From: Opitutaceae bacterium
GTDB taxonomy: Bacteria > Verrucomicrobiota > Verrucomicrobiae > Opitutales > Opitutaceae
Reading direction: 5' to 3'
Assembly: GCA_031266495.1 (NCBI GenBank)
Contig: JAISAX010000726.1
Coordinates: forward strand, 1-12,830
Length of the DNA stretch: 12,830 nt
The translations under genes were made by a program, and so were the position numbers. Below, piece by piece: positions 1 through 7,322 of this stretch. The notes under the pieces are model-generated. The model searched no databases, had not been told where the DNA came from, and worked only from the letters and a program-made list of their open reading frames with translations. How positions within the stretch are numbered: the first letter of the stretch is position 1; each line of letters starts with the position of its first letter.

Positions 1-1313
<1,313 letters not shown>

Positions 1314-1317
<4 letters not shown>

Positions 1318-2813
1318 TTGTCTGGGTTTACGGATACGGGAATGGCAAGGCAGATGGGCGAATCGTGGATGCTCACGAGCTTTATCATCGAACGGCCTTT
1401 TTTCGTCTCGACCGGATAGGTTTCGGTTTTGTCCTCGAATATGTTGTAGAAGGCGGCGGTGTGGCCTTCGGGGAGGGCGGGGGTGATTTCGATGTCGCAG
1501 AGGCGGGGTTTCGTGTCGCCGTCGGCCCGTTCGGCGGACCAGAGAAAGATTTTCGTGGAGCCGTCGTGTGTGATGAATGGATACGCTTTTATCGAGCCGG
1601 GCGTGGCGAGCCGGGCGCCGTCCCAGGTGAAGGGGTGGATGTCGTTGCGGCCGCGCACAGGGAAAAATTCGAGTCCGGTTTTTTTGCTGAAATCCGGGGC
1701 GGCGTTGTCGAGCGCGCGGGCGAGGCGCCGGACGGCATGGTACGAGGGTTTGGGGGTGTAGTCGCGACGGAGGAGTCCCCAGTTGTGTTCGGCGTTGTGG
1801 GGGTCGTTGCCGTCGTCGCGGAAGTCGTACTGGAAGCTGCGGGCGCAGCCGAGGCCGATGCTTTCAACGTAGCGGCGGAGGATGTATTTGGCCTGGGCGC
1901 TTTCGGTGAATCCGGCATTCATGTCGCTCGCCCTGGCTTCCTGGTGGGTGGCCCAGCCCCATTCGGTGAGCCAGATTTCCTTGGGGCCGTTGTGTTTTCG
2001 GGTCTGTTCGCGGTACATGCGGATTTGCGAGGCGAAGGTGCCTTTTTCGTCGGCGGTGGCGATGCCGTCGCGTTTGAGGAGGGTGGGTTGCGCGGCCCAG
2101 GGGACGAGTTCGGGGACGAGTCGGTAACTGTAGGGGTGGTCGGCAATGCCGTCCACTTCGGGGACGATGCCCATCGCGATCTGGCGGAAGTTGACGGGGG
2201 CGACGCTGCCGAGGCCGGTGACTTTGAGGTCGGGGTTGGCGGCTTTGATCGCGGGGGCGGCGGTGTTGACGAGTTTTACGTATCTGGATACCCAGGACGA
2301 AATGGAGCCGTCCTTTTCGAGGCCGTTCCAGGCGCCTTTGTAGTAGCCGGCGTAGGATTTCTGGTAGGGTTCGTTGAGGATTTCCATGGCGTGGATTTTG
2401 CCTTTCAGGGTTTTGGCAACGTATGCGGCGGCTTTGGCGTAGGCGTCGGGGTCGAAGTGGTCGGCGTAGAGTTTGTTGCCTCCGTTGAATGTAATGGATA
2501 TTTTGAGACCGGCGGCGTTGGCGCGTTCGATCCAGCGGAGGCTGGCGGCGGGGATGGCGTAGGTGTTTTTGGTTTTTTCCATCTGGCCCCAGTAAATGGC
2601 GTTGCGGAGCCAGGCGATGCCGGAGTCGGCGAGGAGGGGCATCATTTTGTCGAGGTCGTAGTCGCGCGGGTTGGGGGTGTCGCCTTGCTGGAAGTGGACG
2701 CCGGTGCCCATGCGGTCGTCGCGTATTGTATTATTGGATGCGTCCGGAGTCCGGGCGCGGGCGGTGGTCAGCGCGAGTGCGAGCGCGAGGAGATGGATGG
2801 CGGTTTTTCTCAT
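1314..2813 (-). CDS. Secreted glycoside hydrolase, clan GH-A-like (TIM barrel)
   Basis: Starting at ATG 2813 the protein is 499 aa and opens with a clear signal peptide (MRKTAIHLLALALALTTARA). An upstream ATG at 2864 would add 17 His/Pro-rich residues encoded by an intergenic repeat, so I prefer 2813. The barrel shows clan GH-A hallmarks: EILNEPY, with Glu148 as likely acid/base, and IWLTEWGWAT, with Glu284 as likely nucleophile, plus a His-Pro-Tyr motif (ADHPYSY) between them. The C-terminal 120 residues look like a beta domain, as often seen in GH39/GH51-like enzymes. I cannot assign a GH family. It probably hydrolyses a polysaccharide outside the cytoplasm. Its TGA overlaps the ATG of the downstream alginate-lyase gene (1314-1317). 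The secreted beta-sandwich gene lies 108 bp upstream. Confidence 0.8.
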
Positions 2814-2844
2814 GTGGAGCGAATGGGGCGGGTGAGGCAGGTGG

Positions 2845-2928
2845 GGCAGGTGGGGTTGCCGCATGGGTTGGTTTTCTTGATTCCTGATTTTTAATTCTTG
2901 ATTTCCCGCCGAACGGCGGGATCAGCGG
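2845..2928 (-). repeat. 84-bp intergenic repeat, copy B
   Basis: This stretch aligns without gaps to 4389-4472, with 69 of 84 positions identical by my count. On the minus strand the order is: hairpin, AT-rich block of degenerate 7-bp units, then AAAACCAACCCATGC and C-rich sequence. It contains the stop codon of the gene ending at 2922 and the alternative ATG at 2864 of the glycosidase. Confidence 0.75.
2904..2921 (-). other. Conserved hairpin after CDS 3' end (copy B)
   Basis: On the minus strand TCCCGCC-GTTC-GGCGGGA forms a 7-bp stem with a 4-nt loop, directly at the stop of the gene ending at 2922. It is followed by an A-rich stretch, not a U tract, so it is not a standard intrinsic terminator. 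The pair 2905/2920 is C-G here and T-A in the copy at 4447-4466, a compensatory change. Confidence 0.6.
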
Positions 2929-3521
2929 AGTGTGAATCGGGTGAAGGTGAGGGTGCCGACGGGGTCGGCGCGTCCGCCTTTGTGCACGAGCAGGGCGAGT
3001 TTTTTTATGGGGTAGTGAATCGTGCCGTCGTTCTGGCCTCCGAAGTGGTTCTTGATTTTTCCGGTCAGGGGAAAGCGGAGGGTCTGCCATTCGCCTTCCT
3101 GGGTGTAGGCGGTCTGGAGGGTGAGAGTCTGGCCGGTGGCGTCGGTGACACGAATGGAAACGGGTCCGGCGGCGGCGGAGGTGACGCGGACGCGGATTTC
3201 TTCGGTGCCTTCAGGGATGTCGGTCGGAGCGTGTGCGGCGATGTAGCGTCCGCCGTTGGTGAAGTCCCAGGAGAGGGTGGCAAGGGTTTGGGGCCGGGCG
3301 CGAGGGTCGTCGGTGTCGGCGACGGTGGCGATATCGGTGTCGGCGGCGGTGTTGTTGGCGGCGAGAGTGAGTTTGCCTTTGGCTCCGGGGTATTCGGGGC
3401 CGTTGTGGTAGTTCCATTTGCCTTCGGCGGGCAGGCCGAGGGGGGGGAGGGGGGGGGCGGCGGGAGCCGTGGCGGGAGTGGCGAGGGCGCAGAGGAGCGC
3501 GAGGGCGATGTGGTGGCGCAT
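2922..3521 (-). CDS. Small secreted beta-sandwich protein, possibly carbohydrate-binding
   Basis: This is a 199-aa protein with a signal peptide (MRHHIALALLCALATPATA, then AP) and a Pro/Leu-rich linker. The rest reads as one all-beta domain: LSWDFTNGGRYIAAH at 83-97, alternating strands with EEIRVRVTS and VSIRVTDATG at 107-130, EWQTLRFPL at 144-152, and a closing strand GTLTFTRFTLR at 189-199. This pattern resembles galactose-binding-like or CBM jelly rolls that end in a 'D/F-x-I-R-L' strand, but I do not recognise a named family. It lies 17 bp after the pseudopilin stop and upstream of the glycosidase, so it probably belongs to the same operon and could help polymer binding. A G8AG9 tract encodes residues 23-28, at the end of the leader. 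No strong Shine-Dalgarno is seen. Confidence 0.7.
   Translation of the reverse strand: MRHHIALALLCALATPATAPAAPPLPPLGLPAEGKWNYHNGPEYPGAKGKLTLAANNTAADTDIATVADTDDPRARPQTLATLSWDFTNGGRYIAAHAPTDIPEGTEEIRVRVTSAAAGPVSIRVTDATGQTLTLQTAYTQEGEWQTLRFPLTGKIKNHFGGQNDGTIHYPIKKLALLVHKGGRADPVGTLTFTRFTLR
3440..3457. repeat. G8AG9 tract inside a signal-peptide region
   Basis: The plus strand shows eight G, an A, then nine G. In the minus-strand gene this codes Pro-Pro-Leu-Pro-Pro-Leu right after the signal peptide. Slippage here would frameshift the protein soon after its start. Confidence 0.85.
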
Positions 3522-3538
3522 GGCGGAAATAGAGAGAA

Positions 3539-4273
3539 CTAGGGTCTGGTGGGGTCTTTGCCGGAAGAGCGCATGGCAATGACTTGCTCGTTGCTCAGAA
3601 ACTTCACGTGACCGTCAAAAAACACGAAGTTTTTGCCGTAATTTTTGTGAAAGCTGCGCATGGCGACGCTGCCGTTCGCCGGCTGCACGATGTCGCTCCC
3701 GACACCGTTGAAGAGCCTTTCCCGGTCGAAGGCGCTGCTTGTCACGTCGGTGATGTGCATTTCGGTGAACATGATTGTCCGGCTGGGCACGGTAATGCTG
3801 GAAAAGATACGCGCGGCGGCGCCATCGTAGGTGGTGGTGCCGTCTTCATTGGTGGTGCCGACTTTCCAGATGAAGGTGATGGGGTGGTAGCTGCGGGGTT
3901 TTATGATGTCGGCATATGGTCCGACGTTTCTCGCGTGGGTGGGACAAAGCAGGCTGTTGCGGTCATTGGAAAAATACCCCTGGGCGATGAGGTATTTGGA
4001 CCAGCAGGCCTGGCCGGGGGGCGTGAAGGGGATGAGGGTGCTTTTGTGCTCGTCAATCCAGAGGAGGTTGGCCTGGCCGAGGGAGCGGAGGGTGGCCGCA
4101 CATTTGACGGTGTTGGCGGATTCACGGGCCTGGCCGATGGCAACAAGCGAGATGGCGGCAAGGATGCCAATGATGGCAATGACGGTGAGCAATTCGATCA
4201 GCGTGAAGGCAGCGGCGGCGGCAGGTCTGGCCGGGCCGGGGGCGGGGAAAGGGGTTCGGCGCATGGTGATCAT
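3539..4273 (-). CDS. Type II secretion-like pseudopilin with H-Xn-DG motif
   Basis: This 244-aa protein carries the prepilin-type cleavage/methylation segment: [20 protein letters not shown], with predicted cleavage between Ala22 and Phe23 and Glu27 as mature residue 5, followed by the single transmembrane helix. It lacks the usual Gly at -1; Ala takes its place, as in the paralogue at 8723. Near the C-terminus, His209 and Asp220-Gly221 (FVFFDGHVKFL) form the processing-associated H-X9-DG signature, here with ten intervening residues. Such proteins are abundant in Verrucomicrobiota, Lentisphaerota and Planctomycetota, usually beside secreted enzymes; their exact job is unclear. ATG 4273 is the first start; ATG 4264 (MRR) is an equal alternative. 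A C9 run on the coding strand lies 8-16 nt upstream of ATG 4273, where a ribosome site would be. It is 161 bp downstream of the PEP-CTERM gene. Confidence 0.85.
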   Translation of the reverse strand: MITMRRTPFPAPGPARPAAAAAFTLIELLTVIAIIGILAAISLVAIGQARESANTVKCAATLRSLGQANLLWIDEHKSTLIPFTPPGQACWSKYLIAQGYFSNDRNSLLCPTHARNVGPYADIIKPRSYHPITFIWKVGTTNEDGTTTYDGAAARIFSSITVPSRTIMFTEMHITDVTSSAFDRERLFNGVGSDIVQPANGSVAMRSFHKNYGKNFVFFDGHVKFLSNEQVIAMRSSGKDPTRP

Positions 4274-4280
4274 GACGGCA

Positions 4281-4289
4281 GGGGGGGGG
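4281..4289. repeat. G9 tract in the 5' leader of the pseudopilin gene
   Basis: Nine G on the plus strand (C9 on the coding strand) end 8 nt before ATG 4273, so length changes would alter leader spacing in the ribosome-binding region. Confidence 0.85.
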
Positions 4290-4293
4290 AGGA

Positions 4294-4451
4294 GGAAAAT
4301 TAAGAATTAAGAATTAAGAATTAAAAATGGGCGGCTTCGCCGTCGGTTCGACGGGTGGCGACAGGGGTGGCGACAGGGGTGGCAATGGGGCAGGCGGGTT
4401 TGTTGCATGGGTTTGTTTTCTTAATTCTTAATTCTTAATTCTTAATTTTCC
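4294..4451. repeat. 31-bp perfect inverted repeat made of 7-bp units
   Basis: The arms at 4294-4324 and 4421-4451 are exact reverse complements over 31 bp, separated by 96 bp. Each arm contains nearly four tandem copies of AATTAAG (left) or TTAATTC (right), beginning or ending with GGAAAA/TTTTCC. The arms are AT-rich and the spacer is GC-rich. No target-site duplication is visible outside the arms. In RNA it could fold into a long stem between the PEP-CTERM and pseudopilin genes. Confidence 0.85.
4353..4388. repeat. 12-bp direct repeats, three units
   Basis: GGGTGGCGACAG occurs twice in tandem (4353-4364, 4365-4376), followed by a diverged third unit GGGTGGCAATGG (4377-4388). It lies inside the spacer of the 31-bp inverted repeat. 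Confidence 0.8.
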
Positions 4452-4472
4452 GCCGAAAGGCGGAAACTGCGG
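4389..4472 (-). repeat. 84-bp intergenic repeat, copy A
   Basis: This is the partner of 2845-2928 (69/84 identical, no gaps). It covers the last codons and stop of the PEP-CTERM gene, the hairpin, the right arm of the 31-bp inverted repeat and the conserved CCCATGC block. It may be a remnant of a dispersed intergenic element. Confidence 0.75.
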
Positions 4473-6171
4473 CGGCGGCGCAGACAATCACGAGGGCGCT
4501 GGTGACCGGTTCGGGAATGGGCGCAGCAGGGGTCGTGAAGGTGAGGGCGTTGTCGGTGAGGGCCAAGGTGCCTTCAATGCCGTTGGTGTTGAGCGTGAGG
4601 CGCTGGGCGAGGGTTTGCGTATCAAGGTTCACAAAGCCTCCGGTGACGCTGAGCAGGGTGTAGGTCGTGCCGGAGGGGAGGGTGGCGGCGTTGAGCACAT
4701 TGAGGTTGATGGTGACGGGGGCGTCGCCGGTTGTATCCAGAAAGGTGATAACGCTGGCGTCGCCGTCGGTGCCGGTGCCGGTCAGGATGATGGCGTCCGA
4801 TGCGGCGGGGTCGGCGGCGAGATCGAAGTTGAGGGTAGCGCCGCCGTCGAGCGTGAGCGAGCCGGCCCAGGTGAGGGCGGCGGCGGCGGTGTTGCGTTGT
4901 CCGGCAGAGAAGCCGTTTTCCTGATCCGTCCAGTAGTCGCTGACGTGGAGGGTGGCGGTGTTTTCCAACAAAAGGGTGCCGGCGACGCCGGTGCTGTCGG
5001 TGGTCAGGGAGCGGGTGGCGAGACCGGTTTCGCCCGCGACGGCGAGCGTGGCGCCGGAGTTGATTTGCAGGTCGCTGGTGGCGTAGGTGGTCGTGTACAG
5101 TTTGCCGGCGATGCGCTGGGTGGCGGAGGCTTCGATAGTGACGGTGCCGTGCCCGATAAAAAGGTCGCCGGCGATGGCGGTGGCAGCGTCGGTTTTCTGG
5201 AGGACGAGGTTGACGTTCTGACCCCAGAGCATGGTCTGGCCGGTGTAGGTGTTGGAGGCCGCGCCGCCGAATCGCACTGTGCCCATGTTGGTGAGTTTGA
5301 GGCCGTTGTTGCCGCCGGCGTCGCCAATGGCGCCGTCGAGGATGAGCAAGTCGGTCGCCTTGCTTTTGGAGACGAGGTTGATGCTGCGCAGGTCGTTCGT
5401 GCCGGTGAGGGTGACGGCTTTGGTGAAGGTGAAGCCGCGTTCGGTGCCGCTGGAGCCGAGCGAGAAGTTGCCGGAGATGTTGAGGGCCTGATTGAGTGCG
5501 GTCATCGCGGTGCCCGCGCTGGTGCTGTTGCGGAGCGTGCCGCCTTCCATCGTGATCGCGCCGACGCCGGCGGCGGCGGGTCGCGTCAGGGTAACGGTGC
5601 CGCTTTTGACGGTGAGGCCGCCTTGGAAAGTGTTGTCGCCGGAGGAGGTGAGGGCGAGGACGCTCGTCGCCGCCGCTTCCACGATGATGCCTTGGGTGCC
5701 CATCACCGTGCCGGAGATGTTAAGCTGCGTGCCGTTGCCCGTGTAGTGGAGATCGTAGTTCAGCGTGAGGCGGTTGGACAGGGAAGAACTGCCGCCGTTA
5801 TTCACGATTTCGGCAAAGCCGCCGGTAGTGGCGTTGGACGCAAGGTAATTACCGCCGCCGATTGAAACAGCGCCGCTGCCGGAGGCGATAACGAGCCGGT
5901 TGAAGCTCACGGTGGCGCCGCTGTTTTGCGTGACGGTGTAGTTGCCGGTGTTCGCGAGGATGATTTCGGTATCCGTGCCGGATTTGGCGATGCCGTTGGC
6001 GTCCCAGTTGTCGGCGGTGGTCCAGCTGTTGTCGGTCCCGTCGCCTGTCCATGTGTAGGTTACGGCGTGGAGGGAACGGCTGGTGGCGGTGGCGAGGGCG
6101 AGGATGAGGGCGAGGGTGAACAAAAATCCGGCGCACAGCCGGAGGTGTAGCAAGGCAGGAGATGGTTTCAT
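4435..6171 (-). CDS. PEP-CTERM surface protein with autotransporter-type beta repeats
   Basis: This 578-aa protein has a long signal peptide (cleavage near LHA, residue 36), followed by a Gly/Thr/Asn-rich body with few charged residues, typical of a beta-helix passenger. Segments such as DNTFQGGLTVKSGTVTL (around 180) and SNTYTGQTMLWG (around 315) match the autotransporter-associated beta-strand (PATR) repeat. The C-terminus is a PEP-CTERM sorting signal: Pro-Glu-Pro at 553-555, a hydrophobic helix at about 557-571, then FRRKIKN. Such proteins are thought to be processed by exosortase and displayed or released at the surface. The last residues are encoded by a conserved hairpin, and the stop lies in an AT-rich repeat. 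It is probably the first gene of the leftward operon, divergent from the Rpn gene; no clear Shine-Dalgarno precedes ATG 6171. Confidence 0.88.
   Translation of the reverse strand: MKPSPALLHLRLCAGFLFTLALILALATATSRSLHAVTYTWTGDGTDNSWTTADNWDANGIAKSGTDTEIILANTGNYTVTQNSGATVSFNRLVIASGSGAVSIGGGNYLASNATTGGFAEIVNNGGSSSLSNRLTLNYDLHYTGNGTQLNISGTVMGTQGIIVEAAATSVLALTSSGDNTFQGGLTVKSGTVTLTRPAAAGVGAITMEGGTLRNSTSAGTAMTALNQALNISGNFSLGSSGTERGFTFTKAVTLTGTNDLRSINLVSKSKATDLLILDGAIGDAGGNNGLKLTNMGTVRFGGAASNTYTGQTMLWGQNVNLVLQKTDAATAIAGDLFIGHGTVTIEASATQRIAGKLYTTTYATSDLQINSGATLAVAGETGLATRSLTTDSTGVAGTLLLENTATLHVSDYWTDQENGFSAGQRNTAAAALTWAGSLTLDGGATLNFDLAADPAASDAIILTGTGTDGDASVITFLDTTGDAPVTINLNVLNAATLPSGTTYTLLSVTGGFVNLDTQTLAQRLTLNTNGIEGTLALTDNALTFTTPAAPIPEPVTSALVIVCAAAAVSAFRRKIKN
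4447..4466 (-). other. Conserved hairpin inside the 3' end of the PEP-CTERM CDS (copy A)
   Basis: On the coding strand TTTCCGCC-TTTC-GGCGGAAA makes an 8-bp stem with a 4-nt loop. It encodes Val-Ser-Ala-Phe-Arg-Arg-Lys and lies 9 nt before the TAA. It corresponds to the hairpin at 2904-2921, with one covarying pair. No U tract follows. Confidence 0.6.
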
Positions 6172-6331
6172 GGAAACATACTACTTGTTCAGGAAATTTT
6201 TATCTTCCGGTTAATCGGCTTTTTTTTACGTTTAATTGATGCATGGGTTATGCCTGTCCCGGGCATCCCCGCAGGGACGGAAACTTCGCGGTTGAGATTT
6301 CTGCCGGAGCGGGGCACGTTTCCCGTCCGAC
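6172..6331. promoter_or_regulatory. Divergent intergenic region between PEP-CTERM and Rpn genes
   Basis: This 160-bp head-to-head gap must carry the leftward operon promoter and possibly the Rpn promoter. The first 70 bp are AT-rich (T-runs at 6197-6201 and 6220-6227), unlike the GC-rich surroundings; the rest is GC-rich. I see no convincing -35/-10 pair. A weak TAGTAT box lies about 10 nt upstream of ATG 6171 on the minus strand. Confidence 0.4.
6207..6227 (+). terminator. Terminator-like hairpin plus T8
   Basis: CCGG-TTAA-TCGG (4 bp including one G-U) is followed by C and eight T on the plus strand. The stem is short, and no plus-strand gene lies to the left, so if functional it would stop antisense or small-RNA transcription. 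Low confidence. Confidence 0.25.
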
Positions 6332-7252
6332 ATGTCCCGATACCTGAATCCGAAGAACGATCTGGCGTTCAAGACCGTGTTTGGTGGGCACAAGACCCTG
6401 TGCATCTCGTTGCTCAACGCCCTGCTGCGTCTGGAGGGAGATCGAAAGATCAAGCAGATCGAATACCTTAACAATGAGATGCTGCCGCGCATCGACGGAG
6501 GACGAAATTCCATCGTGGACGTGCGCTGCACCGACCAACCCGGACGCCAGTTCATCGTGGAAATGCAGATGTACTGGACGACGGGGTTTGAGAAACGGGT
6601 GCTGTTCAACGCGTCGAAGGCGTACATTGCGCAACTGGACGAGCGCGAGGATTTCAAGAGCCTGCAACCGGTGTATGTGCTCAGTTTCGTCAACGAGATA
6701 TACGACCGGACGCCGGAGACAGGCGGGGAGTATTATCATCGTTACGCGCTGATGCATGAAGGCCATCCCGGGAGTCGGATCGAGGGCATCGAGCTGATTT
6801 TTGTGGAGTTGCCGAAGTTCAAGCCGCAGCGCCGTGCCGAAAAGAAGTTCGAGCAATTGTGGCTGCTGTTATTGACGGCGATCAACGAGAAGACGCAGGA
6901 GCCACCGAAGGAATTGTTGGCGAGGAAGGAGACGAAGAAGGCGCTGGATTGTCTTGAGCGAGCGGCCTTCACGCCCGGACAACTGCGCACCTACGATGGT
7001 TATTGGGACGCCATCCGTCTCGAACGCGAACATTCCAGCGACAAGTTCAACGAGGGCCTTGCCAAGGGAGAGGCCGCTGGCCTCGCCAAGGGCCTCGCCA
7101 AAGGCAAAGCTGAGGGAGAAGCCGTCGGCATCGAAAAAGGTAAAGCCGAGACCAATCTGACCCATGCCCGCAAGATGATCGCCAAAGGGTTTTTGTTGGA
7201 AGACATCGCCGAAATCACCGGCATCTCCCTCGAACAACTTCGGCGGCTCTGA
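6332..7252 (+). CDS. Rpn family PD-(D/E)XK nuclease / putative transposase-associated protein
   Basis: This 306-aa protein opens with NPKNDLAFKTVFGG, typical of the Rpn/PD-(D/E)XK transposase-like family (PF12784). The nuclease core is visible: Asp63 in SIVDVRC, then Glu77-Met-Gln79 in FIVEMQMYW, the D...ExQ form used in this family instead of ExK. Related Rpn proteins cut DNA and promote RecA-independent recombination; some act in phage defence. Residues 241-273 are a Gly/Lys/Ala/Glu run (GLAKG, GKAEG, GIEKG) of about 4-residue period, followed by a short helical tail (ARKMIAKGFLLEDIAEITG) like a helix-turn-helix, usual in the family. ATG 6332 fits the family N-terminus; no strong Shine-Dalgarno precedes it. 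It looks unrelated to the saccharide genes and may be an inserted accessory gene. Confidence 0.85.
   Translation: MSRYLNPKNDLAFKTVFGGHKTLCISLLNALLRLEGDRKIKQIEYLNNEMLPRIDGGRNSIVDVRCTDQPGRQFIVEMQMYWTTGFEKRVLFNASKAYIAQLDEREDFKSLQPVYVLSFVNEIYDRTPETGGEYYHRYALMHEGHPGSRIEGIELIFVELPKFKPQRRAEKKFEQLWLLLLTAINEKTQEPPKELLARKETKKALDCLERAAFTPGQLRTYDGYWDAIRLEREHSSDKFNEGLAKGEAAGLAKGLAKGKAEGEAVGIEKGKAETNLTHARKMIAKGFLLEDIAEITGISLEQLRRL
7058..7150 (+). repeat. Short in-frame repeats coding the Gly/Lys/Ala-rich segment of the Rpn protein
   Basis: Units such as GCCAAGGG and CTCGCCAA recur about every 12 nt, giving xGLAKG-type peptide repeats. In-frame unit gain or loss could change the linker length between the nuclease core and the C-terminal helix. 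Confidence 0.5.
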
Positions 7253-7260
7253 CCCTTCCG

Positions 7261-7273
7261 CCCCCCCCCCCCC
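7261..7273. repeat. C13 tract upstream of the AraC gene
   Basis: Thirteen C follow the Rpn stop by 8 nt and end 49 nt before ATG 7323, in the position of a promoter or 5' leader for the AraC-family gene. Confidence 0.85.
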
Positions 7274-7322
7274 GCCTTGCCCCACGCCCCTCGCGTACAC
7301 GAAATGATCAGGATCCAAAGGC

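Noticed and set aside
2814..2864. Upstream start of the glycosidase adding a His/Pro-rich leader
   Set aside because: The extension is encoded by G/C-rich repeats and would bury the signal peptide, so ATG 2813 is preferred.
1365..2894. Long plus-strand open frame (509 codons)
   Set aside because: It is the antisense shadow of the glycosidase: Val/Gly/Glu-rich composition, no domain motifs, while the minus strand has a signal peptide and catalytic motifs.
2904..2921. Intrinsic terminator at the conserved hairpin
   Set aside because: On the minus strand it is followed by an A-rich run and on the plus strand by ATCAGC; neither gives a U tract.
4302..4408. Micro-ORF on the minus strand starting in the CCCATGC block of copy A
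   Set aside because: It reads Arg/Pro/His-rich repeat sequence with no ribosome site; the resemblance to the leader of copy B follows from the DNA repeat.
4298..4447. CRISPR array in the 7-bp repeats
   Set aside because: Units are only 7 bp, adjoin without spacers, and no cas gene is nearby.
4294..4451. Insertion sequence or MITE with defined ends
   Set aside because: No transposase and no flanking target duplication; kept only as an inverted repeat of unknown origin.
4615..5865. Plus-strand open frame of 416 codons
   Set aside because: Antisense of the PEP-CTERM gene with Gly/Val/Ala-rich, motif-free translation.
6172..7322. Mobile element carrying the Rpn gene
   Set aside because: Despite the family's transposase-like name, no terminal inverted repeats or target duplications were seen around it.
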